This document shows positions 44,172-52,774 of a stretch of DNA of 52,809 nucleotides, piece after piece (the stretch's first letter is position 1; every line of letters starts with the position of its first letter). The notes beneath the pieces are model-generated. The model did not search any database, was not told the origin of the DNA, and was given only the letters and a program-made list of their open reading frames with translations. The position numbers and the translations under genes were made by a program. Source of the DNA: Cyclobacterium sp. (lineage in GTDB: Bacteria; Bacteroidota; Bacteroidia; Cytophagales; Cyclobacteriaceae); the NCBI RefSeq assembly GCF_014762705.1, contig NZ_JABURL010000044.1, positions 1 through 52,809 of the forward strand. Direction: 5' to 3'.

Positions 44172-44714
44172 ATGGTATACAGGAAGTCACAAACCGGCTG
44201 GATAGTAATAACGATCTTTGGATCGGTCAGCATCTTTCTCTTCCTCGCCTTTGTGAATCAATGGGGAAGTAAGCCACTACCTTTTACCCCATTCCTGGTC
44301 CTGGAGCTGTTTTTCGTGACGCTTGGATTATTGTTTTATAAACTAACCGTTGAACTCAGTGAATCGACGCTCCGGCTGACCTATGGAATTGGCCTGATCA
44401 GAATTACATTTGAAATGGACAAACTGTTGGGAACAGAGATTATCGGAACCCCATGGTACTACGGACTGGGAATCCGGATAACGCCAAAAGGCATGCTGTA
44501 CAATATACAGGGTTCGAAGGCAGTCAAGATCGATTATATGCGTAAGGACAAAAAAAAGTCGGTTATGATTGGAACACCGGAACCCGGGCGACTGAAACAA
44601 GCACTGGAAGACAACTTGAGAAAAAGGATTGTCTCCCGATCACAATCAGGCAGGTACCAACCTTTCCCTTTGGAAGTTATCCAACGAACCTCATCTTACC
44701 TCTTCCCTTGGTAA
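44172..44714 (+). CDS. Small membrane protein with PH-like domain, unknown function
   Basis: 180 residues. Two membrane helices in the first 75 residues (WIVITIFGSVSIFLFLAFVNQW and LPFTPFLVLELFFVTLGLLFYKLTVEL) are followed by a beta-rich region LRLTYGIGLIRITFEMDKLLGTEIIGTPWYYGLGIRITPKGMLYN and a basic C-terminus. This is the layout of bacterial PH-domain membrane proteins. 27 bases after the previous gene, so possibly co-transcribed. No specific role can be given. Confidence 0.65.
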   Translation: MVYRKSQTGWIVITIFGSVSIFLFLAFVNQWGSKPLPFTPFLVLELFFVTLGLLFYKLTVELSESTLRLTYGIGLIRITFEMDKLLGTEIIGTPWYYGLGIRITPKGMLYNIQGSKAVKIDYMRKDKKKSVMIGTPEPGRLKQALEDNLRKRIVSRSQSGRYQPFPLEVIQRTSSYLFPW

Positions 44715-44768
44715 ATATGCGGTGCTTTGTATCCACTTTACTTTGCTATATGCTCCCTTTTCCGAATG

Positions 44769-44803
44769 CGATACTTTCCGTATCGGTCGTGCGCTCCGGC
44801 GCA
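44769..44803 (+). promoter_or_regulatory. Two adjacent perfect hairpins upstream of the SMR exporter gene
   Basis: CGATAC-TTTCC-GTATCG (44769-44785) and TGCGC-TCCG-GCGCA (44790-44803) are separated by four bases and lie 89-123 bases before the SMR start. Two tandem small hairpins is also the layout of the guanidine-II riboswitch, but its diagnostic ACGR loops are absent here. Neither is followed by a T-run. Confidence 0.4.
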
Positions 44804-44891
44804 TTGTAGTTTTACGAAAGCCATGCAGGAACTGGTTCAATAAAATAAAAAAATAAACCGATATTGCAGCCGAATACATAAACCGACGCAA

Positions 44892-45218
44892 ATGAATTGG
44901 ATACTATTGGTGATTGCTGGCCTATTTGAGGTCGCTTTTGCTGCCTGCCTCGGCAAAGCGAAAGCAGCATCCGGCCTAGAGGCTACCTACTGGTACCTGG
45001 GATTTTTGATTTGCCTTGGCATCAGTATGCTGCTGTTGGTAAAGGTGACCCAACAGCTACCGATCGGAACGGCCTATGCGGTATGGACCGGCATTGGGGC
45101 TGTAGGGACGGTACTGATTGGAATTGTGATTTTTAAGGAACCGGCTACCTTCTGGCGCCTGTTTTTTATCAGCACATTGATCGCCTCCATTATCGGACTA
45201 AAAGTGGTTTCGCACTGA
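44892..45218 (+). CDS. sugE: SMR-family exporter, SugE/Gdx type
   Basis: 108 residues, four membrane helices, the standard size of small multidrug resistance transporters, which work as dual-topology dimers and exchange substrate for protons. The active-site Glu13 is present (LLVIAGLFEVAFA). The block PIGTAYAVWTGIGAVG is that of the SugE/Gdx subgroup, whose members export guanidinium; QacE/EmrE-type drug exporters are a less likely alternative. C-terminus IIGLKVVSH. Start ATG lies in AT-rich sequence with no clear Shine-Dalgarno. Hairpins upstream may regulate it. Confidence 0.9.
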   Translation: MNWILLVIAGLFEVAFAACLGKAKAASGLEATYWYLGFLICLGISMLLLVKVTQQLPIGTAYAVWTGIGAVGTVLIGIVIFKEPATFWRLFFISTLIASIIGLKVVSH

Positions 45219-45309
45219 CCTGATCCGGAGAGGTATTGGCAATAGGGAATCGCCAACAGGGTAGTGTCGAAGGGATATTGTTGCCGGAGGTTTAGCTGGT
45301 TTTGCGTTC

Positions 45310-46089
45310 ATGCAGTCATCCGGAAAAAGGAAAAAGCAAATGAATGAACTGGAGCTATTGATAACATTGCATAAAAACTCCGATCGGCTGGGGCCGGGCA
45401 GTGAGGCGGATACGCTGAAAGCGCTGGAGTTCATCCCCCTGCCACAGGATCGGAAATTAAAGGTAGCAGACCTGGGATGCGGTACTGGTGCACAGACGAT
45501 TACCCTGGCCAGGAACCTAAGTGGGCAAATCACAGCCGTTGACCTGTTTCCCGCTTTCCTGGATGAGTTGACAAAAAAATCAAAGCATCTGGGACTAACC
45601 AACCAGATCAATACCCTTTGTACATCCATGGATGAACTGCCTTTCGGGAATGGAGAATTTGACCTGATTTGGTCCGAAGGGGCCATTTACAATATAGGTT
45701 TTGAAAGCGGTATAAAGCACTGGAAGAATTTCCTGAAAACCGGGGGTTATTTGGCCCTGAGTGAAATCACCTGGATCAGTCCTGTCCGGCCAAAAGAAAT
45801 TGAGGATTATTGGCATCAGGTCTACCCGGAAATCGCTACCGCATCCGATAAAATCAGGATATTGGAGCGCAATGGTTTTTCACCGGTAGCCTACTTTTAT
45901 CTTTCGCCGGAAAGCTGGACGAATCATTATTATAAGCCTCTGGAAAAGCGGTTTGCAGCTTTTCTGGATCAGCTCGCGCATTCTGAACTTGCCAAAAAAG
46001 TGGTTGAAGATACGAAAATGGAAATGGAATGGTATCAAAAATACAAGGACCATTACAGTTATGGGTTTTATATTGCAAAGAAAATATAG
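45310..46089 (+). CDS. Class I SAM-dependent methyltransferase
   Basis: 259 residues. Intact SAM motif I VADLGCGTGAQTITLA, an acidic residue for ribose in ITAVDLFPAFLDEL, and the motif after strand 4 FDLIWSEGAIYNIGFESG. The C-terminal half has EITWISPVRPKEIEDYW and FYLSPESWTNHYYKPLEKRF, common in small-molecule methyltransferases. ATG 45310 is used; ATG 45340 (MNELELLITLHKNS) is the alternative and is a frequent start in the family. Unlike the broken methyltransferase at 35494 it is complete. Substrate unknown. Confidence 0.88.
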   Translation: MQSSGKRKKQMNELELLITLHKNSDRLGPGSEADTLKALEFIPLPQDRKLKVADLGCGTGAQTITLARNLSGQITAVDLFPAFLDELTKKSKHLGLTNQINTLCTSMDELPFGNGEFDLIWSEGAIYNIGFESGIKHWKNFLKTGGYLALSEITWISPVRPKEIEDYWHQVYPEIATASDKIRILERNGFSPVAYFYLSPESWTNHYYKPLEKRFAAFLDQLAHSELAKKVVEDTKMEMEWYQKYKDHYSYGFYIAKKI

Positions 46090-46263
46090 GGAAAGAAATG
46101 TCAGGTTAAGTCTTCTAAAATCAGTGCGAAAGGAGCGTTGGTTTGAAATTAAAAAAAAATTGCCGAGTAATTTAGTCCCGCCTTCGTCCTGTTGCAACAC
46201 GAAGCCCTGCTGGCATGATTCGGCTTTGAAGCTTTCTGATCCATCATCTAAAACGAGATAGCT

Positions 46264-47610
46264 GTGAACATAAAAATTATTTTTGCGCTCTTTTTATTGC
46301 ACGTTTCTACTGGTTTTTCTCAGGAGCCTGGTCTTAATGCTAAATTCGAACGCCTGGCCGCATCTTATCAAAAAGTTTATGGCTTCTCAGGCACCATTTT
46401 GTTTGTCTCTGATAACCAAAAGACATTTGAGAAAAGCTATGGTATGGCCAATAGAAGTTTCAACCAAAAAAATCATCCCAATACCCGCTTTTCGATCAAC
46501 TCTATTTCCAAAATTTTTACCACTGTGGCTGTGCTGCAGTTGGCTGAGGAAAATAAAATCGGGCTGCAGGCACCAATTTCAGCATACCTGAACGATCTGG
46601 AGGCAGATTGGGCAGACCGCGTCACCGTGCACCACTTACTGAGCCATACCTCCGGACTACCCAGGGAATCGGGCGTACAGCCGGAGGATGAACTGACTTT
46701 TACTGAGCAGCTAGGGCTGGTGGGGAAGCAAAATCTGCTCTTTGATCCGGGGGAGCGGTACGAATATTCCAATTCCGGGATCATACTTTTGGGCGCGCTG
46801 ATCGAACAGGTCAGCAGAATGGACTATGGAGCATATATCGATGCCCGCATTATCCGGCCGCTGCACCTGGACAACACGGGGTACTACCGGGGTAGAAACG
46901 TGGTGGAACGACAAGCCGAACCCTACCGGCTTTCCGCCAATGGGCTGGAATTTGCCCAAAGGAGCAAGCATTTTGGAGACAATGCAGGTGGTGGCCTGTA
47001 TTCCAATCCCTCGGATCTTTTTTCCTTCGTTAAAGGCCTGGAAGCGCAGCAGTTGCTGTCAGAGAAGTATACCGAATTGATGTTCCAGCCCCAAATAAAA
47101 AGCGGGGAATCCGATTCGGAAGGGTATGGCTGGAGTATCAAATATTTTGGTGAGGAGCAAATTTATTTTGCGGCCGGCAGCGGGTACGGTACCAAGAGCG
47201 TGATCATTCGCATGCCGGAGAGTGGTGATTTTATAGGCATCACCTCCAACTGGGGCAACACCCCCATCCTGCAATTGCTGCGGGACCTGTACCTGACAGC
47301 GAGAGGGCAGCCTGTTTCCCTGCCTTCAGATGACGGTCTCGCTGATCCAGGGGCCTATACGGACCAGATGGGGCAATATACCTTTGTGAGAGGAGAGCTA
47401 AAAAAACACCTGGGCATGGACCGTGAACAGATACGCCTGCATGAATTTGAGGGGCGCCTGTTTTTGGACGATGAGCTCCTGGCGGCGGGTGAAGGCTACC
47501 TGCGGCTTACCTACACCGATGAGTTGAAAATCTTTTTCAAAAACCAGCAAATGATCATCGAAATCAACGGCAACACCCTGATTGGAAACAGGACATTAGC
47601 CGGTCAGTAG
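46264..47610 (+). CDS. Serine hydrolase, beta-lactamase/class C fold, with C-terminal extension
   Basis: 448 residues from GTG 46264, the start that leaves a complete signal peptide (NIKIIFALFLLHVSTGFSQ). SxxK is Ser80-Ile-Ser-Lys83 (FSINSISKIFTTVAVLQL), Tyr-x-Asn is in RYEYSNSGIILLG, and VHHLLSHTSGLPRESG is the conserved class C-like loop. About 90 residues at the C-terminus (from GAYTDQMGQYTFVRGELKKHL) form an extra small beta domain. Exported to the periplasm. Third beta-lactamase-fold enzyme of this 10-kb stretch; likely peptidase or esterase. Confidence 0.88.
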   Translation: MNIKIIFALFLLHVSTGFSQEPGLNAKFERLAASYQKVYGFSGTILFVSDNQKTFEKSYGMANRSFNQKNHPNTRFSINSISKIFTTVAVLQLAEENKIGLQAPISAYLNDLEADWADRVTVHHLLSHTSGLPRESGVQPEDELTFTEQLGLVGKQNLLFDPGERYEYSNSGIILLGALIEQVSRMDYGAYIDARIIRPLHLDNTGYYRGRNVVERQAEPYRLSANGLEFAQRSKHFGDNAGGGLYSNPSDLFSFVKGLEAQQLLSEKYTELMFQPQIKSGESDSEGYGWSIKYFGEEQIYFAAGSGYGTKSVIIRMPESGDFIGITSNWGNTPILQLLRDLYLTARGQPVSLPSDDGLADPGAYTDQMGQYTFVRGELKKHLGMDREQIRLHEFEGRLFLDDELLAAGEGYLRLTYTDELKIFFKNQQMIIEINGNTLIGNRTLAGQ

Positions 47611-48087
47611 CCGATCTGTACCAGAAAGAACGGTAGGCGCTTCATAGACAATGGTCCACGAATAGGCTAAAAAAGTGTGATCCATTATTGGATATTGGTC
47701 TAAATCCGTTGCTTTCAAAATAAATGGTATCAGGAGAGGATGATTTCTATCCGAAATTATTAATTTGAAAACAATAATTGATGCATATCAGACAGGTATT
47801 TGGAGTTTGCCTGCCTTTGTGTGTTCTTGTATAGATTTTACCCACAATAGACTCTCATGGCGAAGAAAAATAGTCAGGCAGAATTTGTAAAATGGTTTGA
47901 AAAGGTTGAACTGGGAGTAAAACCTCGGACTATTTATAAAGTAAACCTGCACTACTTCAAATCATTCATGGACTAGATGTTTCCTTAGTAAAAAATTATA
48001 TTCCCATATACCCACCGCACAAACCAAAGTTACGATCCATACTGGCGTTAGCGGTAATGTGAGTTGGCATTCTCGAAAACGAAAAAA
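47611..48087. other. Intergenic region between serine hydrolase and DinB gene
   Basis: About 480 AT-rich bases. It holds a doubtful 39-codon frame (47857-47976) and, just before the DinB gene, the sequence GGCGTTAGCGGTAATG at about 48043-48058, which resembles the GTTRG(C)GG boundaries at 32759 and 33767. Nothing else supported. Confidence 0.45.
47857..47976 (+). CDS. Very short open frame, possible gene fragment
   Basis: 39 residues: MAKKNSQAEFVKWFEKVELG then VKPRTIYKVNLHYFKSFMD and a stop. The last half weakly recalls the N-terminal SAM-like helix pair of site-specific recombinases, which would suit the cassette-like site nearby, but the match is too short to trust. It may be nothing. Confidence 0.2.
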   Translation: MAKKNSQAEFVKWFEKVELGVKPRTIYKVNLHYFKSFMD

Positions 48088-48555
48088 ATGACTCAATCTG
48101 AACTCATAATTTTAAATTTTACAGAAATAAGGAGAAAGAGCATTAAAATTTGGAATGGACTTCCCGAGAGCCATTATCATTGGAGACCTGACGAGAAAGC
48201 CATGACTGCCATAGAAATGGTTAGACACGTTTTGGAAGCCGATTATGGCTGGAATATTATCATCAATAATGGGAATATGACAAATTATCAAACGCCCTGG
48301 AAAAATCGGCCATTCATTAGTGTTGCTGATGAACTAGAATTTGCTGAACCCTATAGAAATGCGTTTTTAAAAACTGTTGGCCAATTTTCGGATACGGAAT
48401 TAACCGAAACCGAAATCGTCCACCCGGGAAATGGTGAAAAGAAAATTCTCGGAGCATATTTACTACGGATTGGATATCACGAATCTGTTCACGCAGGCCA
48501 GTTCCTTTCGTATTTAAGAACAATGAAAATAGGCTGTCCGGAAATATGGGACTAA
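48088..48555 (+). CDS. DinB/YfiT-family protein
   Basis: 155 residues from ATG 48088; the TTG at 48064 overlaps the boundary-like sequence and is not preferred. Four-helix DinB fold with a likely metal site of three His: HYHWRPDEKAMTAIEMVRHVLE (first helix-loop), and YHESVHAGQFLSYLRTMKI at the end. Such proteins are thiol transferases or stress-induced enzymes of unknown substrate. Low GC compared with surroundings, and a GTTAGCGG boundary-like sequence lies about 40 bases upstream, so it may be a mobile cassette gene. Confidence 0.85.
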   Translation: MTQSELIILNFTEIRRKSIKIWNGLPESHYHWRPDEKAMTAIEMVRHVLEADYGWNIIINNGNMTNYQTPWKNRPFISVADELEFAEPYRNAFLKTVGQFSDTELTETEIVHPGNGEKKILGAYLLRIGYHESVHAGQFLSYLRTMKIGCPEIWD

Positions 48556-48578
48556 AAAATACCAAAACACTCCTGCCA

Positions 48579-49217
48579 CTAAATCAATCCCTTGGCCTCC
48601 AATGATTTTTTCAGGGCCGCATGCTTTTCCCAGAACCGATCCTTTATCTGCTGCATCAGGCTCTGAAATTCCGGATGTTCCTTGAGGGGGGATATTAATG
48701 GGTCTAGTTCGAAAAACAAAACAATCCAGTATTGGTAATTTTTCTGTTGGGAGAAAATGCGCAATTGCTCAATGGCCTGTTTTGTTTTTCCTTCCTGCGT
48801 GTACAATACAGCCATACTGGCACTTTTGTAGATGGATTGGTCCTGCTTGCAATACTGGGCATAAGTATTGTAAAATTCTGGCGCACGTTCAGGGTAGCCC
48901 ATTTTCTCGTACACCAGCCCAATTTTGATGTCCTCCTATGTATAGATGCCCAGTCCCTGTTTCTCCCTTTCGGCAACAAATTGCTAGTAGTAGACAAAGG
49001 CTTTAGCATAGTCTTCCTGGAAATAATACATTTTTGCCACTTCCTGCAGGATGTCCAGCCGGCTGCTATCCTTTTGCCATTCCTGCAAAAGCAGCGTAGT
49101 AGTCTGCTTTATGTCCCGGTTTTTGGCGTACAGTATATAGGCATTCAGGAAAGGAGCATATTCGTTGTCCGGGTTGAACGCTATTGATTGGTTGATATAC
49201 CTGGGGATTGTCGGAGA
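48579..49217 (-). pseudogene. Decayed TPR-containing gene, C-terminal part
   Basis: Minus-strand remnant of a TPR protein. Piecewise reading gives YINQSIAFNPDNEYAPFLNAY, LLLQEWQKDSSRLDILQEVAKMYYF, EDYAKAFVYY, FVAEREK, GLGIYT, EDIKIGLVYEKMGYPERAPEFY and a clean C-terminus FELDPLISPLKEHPEFQSLMQQI...AKGLI. Joining them needs a 1-base loss near 49020, passing a TAG at 48985-48987, a 1-base gain in an A run near 48960-48963 and a TAG at 48936-48938; upstream, a TAA stands at 49218-49220. The C-terminus style (DPLISPLKEHPEF) matches the TolB-TPR family, like the intact regulator at 22887. Not functional. Confidence 0.75.
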
Positions 49218-49373
49218 TTATTTTCAATCGGATCGGTAAAATCCTGCGCATGCGGTAAGGACCCTGATGGCAAAAAATTAAGCGATTTGTTTCGAGGGAT
49301 GGGGATTTCTTCCCATTTTTCAATACCTGCAAGCGGATTTTTATTACATTAAGGGCCTGTTTACGAACGAGCA

Positions 49374-49754
49374 ATGATAGAAACGGTATCCCTTTTCCTT
49401 TTTACCGCCCTGACAAGTATAGTGATCCTTTTTCAGCTTGGCTTGGCGGTCGGTTTGCCCTGGGGTGTTGCCTCTATGGGTGGCAAATACCCCGGCATAT
49501 ACCCGCCAAAAATGCGTTTCGTAGCGCTGGTCAATGCCTTGATTTTGTCCGGGATGATGGTCATTGCCTGGGCCAGAGCGGGTCGGGCATTTCCAGAGAT
49601 CTATTCCTTATCCCTGGTAGGGATATGGGTGATGGTCGTTTTCTTTGGGATTGCTACGCTGATGAATACCATTACGCCCAGTAAAATCGAACGGATCTGG
49701 GCACCGGTAGCTTTTTGTCAGTTCGTTACATGCTTGCTTCTGGCATTGAACTGA
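49374..49754 (+). CDS. Small uncharacterised membrane protein
   Basis: 126 residues with four hydrophobic segments: SLFLFTALTSIVILFQLGLAVGL, MRFVALVNALILSGMMVIAWA, YSLSLVGIWVMVVFFGIATLM and IWAPVAFCQFVTCLLLALN. A conserved-looking loop PWGVASMGGKYPGIYPPKMR follows the first helix, which I recall from widespread small Bacteria membrane proteins of unknown role, but I cannot name the family. ATG 49374 fits well. It stands alone between the decayed TPR gene and the protease gene on the other strand. Confidence 0.75.
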   Translation: MIETVSLFLFTALTSIVILFQLGLAVGLPWGVASMGGKYPGIYPPKMRFVALVNALILSGMMVIAWARAGRAFPEIYSLSLVGIWVMVVFFGIATLMNTITPSKIERIWAPVAFCQFVTCLLLALN

Positions 49755-49896
49755 TAGTATCTATGACAAGCAAAAAATGTTGGCTGACTCCTCATCTAAT
49801 TGAGGTGGAAGTATATCACCAATTCCCTGATTCTTTTAATTTTTATGCTTACCGCTATTATATGATGAATGGAAATGCAGCTTATTGGAAATGCGC

Positions 49897-51360
49897 CTAT
49901 CTGATACTGTAAGACTGGACAAAGGGCCGGCCTCCGGGTGTCAGTCCTTCTAATTTTAGACTGCCACTGTATTCCTCCAGAAATTTACCCACCTCTTCAG
50001 GATCATTTGCGATTTCATCATTGATCTTTGTAAGGATAAAACCTTCACCCAGGCCCAAATCATTTAAATAGCCTCTGGTTAATCCAGTAATTTTTATTCC
50101 GGCATCAATTCCATATCGGTCTCTTTCGATGGCATTAATCTTCTCCAATTTGGCCCCAAGCAAGGGAGAAGTATAAAAGGTACGTTTGATCACCCCTGTA
50201 CCACCTAATAGATTCTGAAGCGTCAATTCTGATTTTTGGAACTCATTTCCCCTTCGGAATTGTACCGTAATCTTATCTCCCGGATAATAATAAGACAGGG
50301 CCTCTTCAAAACTTCCTTTGCCAGAGATGGGATTGCCGTCGATACCAATGATTACGTCATTTACTTTGATGCCCGAATTGGCAGCTGCTCCATCCCGAAT
50401 CAAACGAGACACGATCACTCCATCCAGAGAATTAAGGTTCATTTGGTCTGCGAGTTCCGGGGTGATCTCCTCTACTTCCAAACCCGGGATGGCTTTCTGT
50501 ACCTCTCCAAATCGGATAAGGTCATTGGCAATTTTTGCCGCAATATCCACAGGAACCGCAAAACCATAACCGGTATAAGAGCCGGTGCGACTCAAGATAG
50601 CCGTATTGATCCCCACCAATTCCCCTTTCACATTCACCAGTGCCCCACCGGAGTTTCCTGGATTGATAGGTGCATCAGTTTGTATAAAGGACTCGAGTGG
50701 AAATTCACCACCCATGATATTTATCTGTCTTTCCTTGGCCGAGACAATCCCTGCAGTGACAGTTGAAGTGAGGTTAAATGGATTGCCAACAGCCAGGACC
50801 CATTCTCCTATCTGAAGGTTTCTGCTACTGCCAATTTCAATGGCGGGAAGGTTTTCAGCTTCAATTTTCAAAACGGCAATATCCGTATTCGCATCTGCGC
50901 CAATCAAACTGGCCTTATATGTCCTTTTTTTATGGATTACCTCAATGGTTTCGGCCCGGTCAATTACGTGGTTATTGGTAATGATGTATCCATCCGCTGA
51001 AAAGATCACCCCTGAACCGGTGCTTACCGTTTGTTGGGGAGCTCCCTGTCCAAAGAAGTAATCAAAAATACTATACCTGCGGGAATCTGTCCCGGAAAAA
51101 TTTTTAATAAATACCACTGAATGGGTACTGTTTTCTGAAGCCACAATAAAGGATTCCGGATCTACTCTGGGATGTGGAGCGGGTTTTTCAAAGGAATCAG
51201 GGGTAGTGTTTTCAATATTTGTGGTCTGGAAACCGAAATGCTGGTTGTATTCATCCCCTGTAAGCGGGAAAAATTCCTTTTCTACGGCAAAGGTAAAAAA
51301 CCATGCACCCAGGATTCCAGCCAAAAAGGATACAATTACTAAAAGAAGGTTTTTTAGCAT
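49897..51360 (-). CDS. Do/HtrA-family serine protease (DegQ-like) with two PDZ domains
   Basis: 487 residues. An N-terminal membrane anchor or signal (LLLVIVSFLAGILGAWFFTFA) is followed by a trypsin-like domain with the catalytic triad His131 (TNNHVID), Asp160 (NTDIAVLK) and Ser237 (PGNSGGAL). Two PDZ domains follow (about 290-370 and 395-487: GVIVSRLIRDGAAANSGIKVNDVIIGIDG; GYLNDLGLGEGFILTKIND). Periplasmic quality-control protease/chaperone that handles misfolded envelope proteins. Reads away from dxr, with 247 bases of shared upstream region. Confidence 0.95.
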   Translation of the reverse strand: MLKNLLLVIVSFLAGILGAWFFTFAVEKEFFPLTGDEYNQHFGFQTTNIENTTPDSFEKPAPHPRVDPESFIVASENSTHSVVFIKNFSGTDSRRYSIFDYFFGQGAPQQTVSTGSGVIFSADGYIITNNHVIDRAETIEVIHKKRTYKASLIGADANTDIAVLKIEAENLPAIEIGSSRNLQIGEWVLAVGNPFNLTSTVTAGIVSAKERQINIMGGEFPLESFIQTDAPINPGNSGGALVNVKGELVGINTAILSRTGSYTGYGFAVPVDIAAKIANDLIRFGEVQKAIPGLEVEEITPELADQMNLNSLDGVIVSRLIRDGAAANSGIKVNDVIIGIDGNPISGKGSFEEALSYYYPGDKITVQFRRGNEFQKSELTLQNLLGGTGVIKRTFYTSPLLGAKLEKINAIERDRYGIDAGIKITGLTRGYLNDLGLGEGFILTKINDEIANDPEEVGKFLEEYSGSLKLEGLTPGGRPFVQSYSIR

Positions 51361-51534
51361 GACATTAAAGCTTTTTGGTTAATTTACGGTAACCATGAAA
51401 GGCCTGCCAATTTTTTAACAAAATTTAGCAAAGACACCATCCGGAATTACTATTGTATCCCTCCTAAATTTATGCCAAAATAAACGACCTCCTAAAAAGT
51501 GAAGGAAAAAACGTGAAAAACTGCTTTAACCTTG

Positions 51535-51542
51535 TAAATTTG
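51535..51542 (+). promoter_or_regulatory. -7 box for dxr
   Basis: TAAATTTG matches TAnnTTTG exactly and lies 66 bases before the dxr ATG, in the divergent region shared with the HtrA gene. No clean -33 TTG at the usual spacing. Confidence 0.5.
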
Positions 51543-51607
51543 TCAGTAGATAAAATATAGGATGTTATATGCATCAACATATTTTTTTTAGCAAGTAAAG
51601 CAAATCC

Positions 51608-52771
51608 ATGTCTACAATTAAAAGAGTTGCCATCCTGGGCTCCACTGGCAGTATAGGTACACAAACACTGGAAGTGCTCTGCCAACACCCCGATAAATTT
51701 CAGGCTGAGGTACTCACTGCACAAAACAACAAAGACTTACTTATCAAACAGGCACTGGCATTTAAGCCAAACGTGGTGGTCATAGGCAACGAAGATTTAT
51801 ATCAGGAGGTAAAAGAAAGCTTGTCTGCGCATCCAATTAAGGTTTATACCGGACAAAAGGCCCTTGCGGAGGTAGTACAAATGGATACGGTGGATATCGT
51901 ATTGACTGCTTTGGTGGGATATGCCGGTCTCCTACCCACATTAAAGGCCATCGAGTCCGGAAAACCCATTGCTCTGGCAAATAAAGAAACCATGGTAGTG
52001 GCAGGAGACCTGGTCACACAATTGGCCAAAAAGAAAGCGGTTAATATCTTCCCGGTTGATTCTGAGCATTCGGCGATATTCCAATGTTTGGTGGGTGAAT
52101 TTCACAATCCCATAGAAAAAGTAATCCTTACGGCCTCAGGGGGACCCTTTCGGGGAAAGGACAGGGACTACCTGAGCAGGGTAACCAAAGCCCAGGCACT
52201 GAAACACCCCAATTGGGATATGGGAGCGAAAATCACCATTGATTCTGCCTCTATGATGAATAAAGGCCTTGAAGTGATAGAAGCCAAATGGCTTTTTGGA
52301 TTGGAAATAGACCAGGTTGAGGTCGTCGTACACCCCCAGTCCATCATTCACTCACTGGTCCAATTTGAAGATAGTTCTATAAAAGCACAACTTGGCTTAC
52401 CGGATATGCGTATTCCTATCCAGTTTGCTTTGTCCTATCCGGACCGGGTGAAATCAAACTTTCCCCGCTTTGATTTCATGGATTATCCAAACCTGCAATT
52501 TGAAAAACCTGATATGGAAACCTTTAAAAATTTGGGACTGGCTTTCGCTGCACTCAAAAAAGGAGGGAACGCAGCTTGTACCCTAAATGCTGCCAACGAA
52601 ATTGTGGTGGCAGCATTTTTGCAGGACAGAATCAAGTTTCTTGAAATGCCAGACCTAATTGAACAGACAATGGAAAAGATTGGTTTTATAAAAAGGCCTG
52701 GCCTGGATGATCTAATCCAAACGGACAAAGAAACCAGAATATTAACAGAACAAATCATCAGTAGATTATAA
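51608..52771 (+). CDS. dxr: 1-deoxy-D-xylulose 5-phosphate reductoisomerase
   Basis: Converts DXP to 2-C-methylerythritol 4-phosphate with NADPH, the first committed step of the MEP route to isoprenoids. 387 residues, standard. N-terminal NADPH loop LGSTGSIGTQTLEVL (10-24), central LANKETMVVAG, the active-site segment PVDSEHSAIFQCL with acidic metal ligands, TASGGPFRG, KITIDSASMMNKGLEVIEA, VVHPQSIIHS and the C-terminal ALKKGGNAACTLNAANEI. Only 3 bases separate it from the rseP-like start, the usual Bacteroidota arrangement. Confidence 0.98.
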   Translation: MSTIKRVAILGSTGSIGTQTLEVLCQHPDKFQAEVLTAQNNKDLLIKQALAFKPNVVVIGNEDLYQEVKESLSAHPIKVYTGQKALAEVVQMDTVDIVLTALVGYAGLLPTLKAIESGKPIALANKETMVVAGDLVTQLAKKKAVNIFPVDSEHSAIFQCLVGEFHNPIEKVILTASGGPFRGKDRDYLSRVTKAQALKHPNWDMGAKITIDSASMMNKGLEVIEAKWLFGLEIDQVEVVVHPQSIIHSLVQFEDSSIKAQLGLPDMRIPIQFALSYPDRVKSNFPRFDFMDYPNLQFEKPDMETFKNLGLAFAALKKGGNAACTLNAANEIVVAAFLQDRIKFLEMPDLIEQTMEKIGFIKRPGLDDLIQTDKETRILTEQIISRL

Positions 52772-52774
52772 ATA

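Noticed and set aside
44769-44803. Calling the hairpins a guanidine-II riboswitch
   Set aside because: The defining ACGR loop sequences are missing; I keep it only as an unexplained structure.
37594-47610. Naming the three SxxK enzymes antibiotic beta-lactamases
   Set aside because: The fold is shared by many esterases and peptidases; the KTG/KSG box of true class C beta-lactamases is not evident.
49715-49912. 65-codon plus-strand frame before the HtrA gene end
   Set aside because: Starts inside the preceding membrane protein gene in another frame, overlaps the protease 3' end, and shows no recognisable content.
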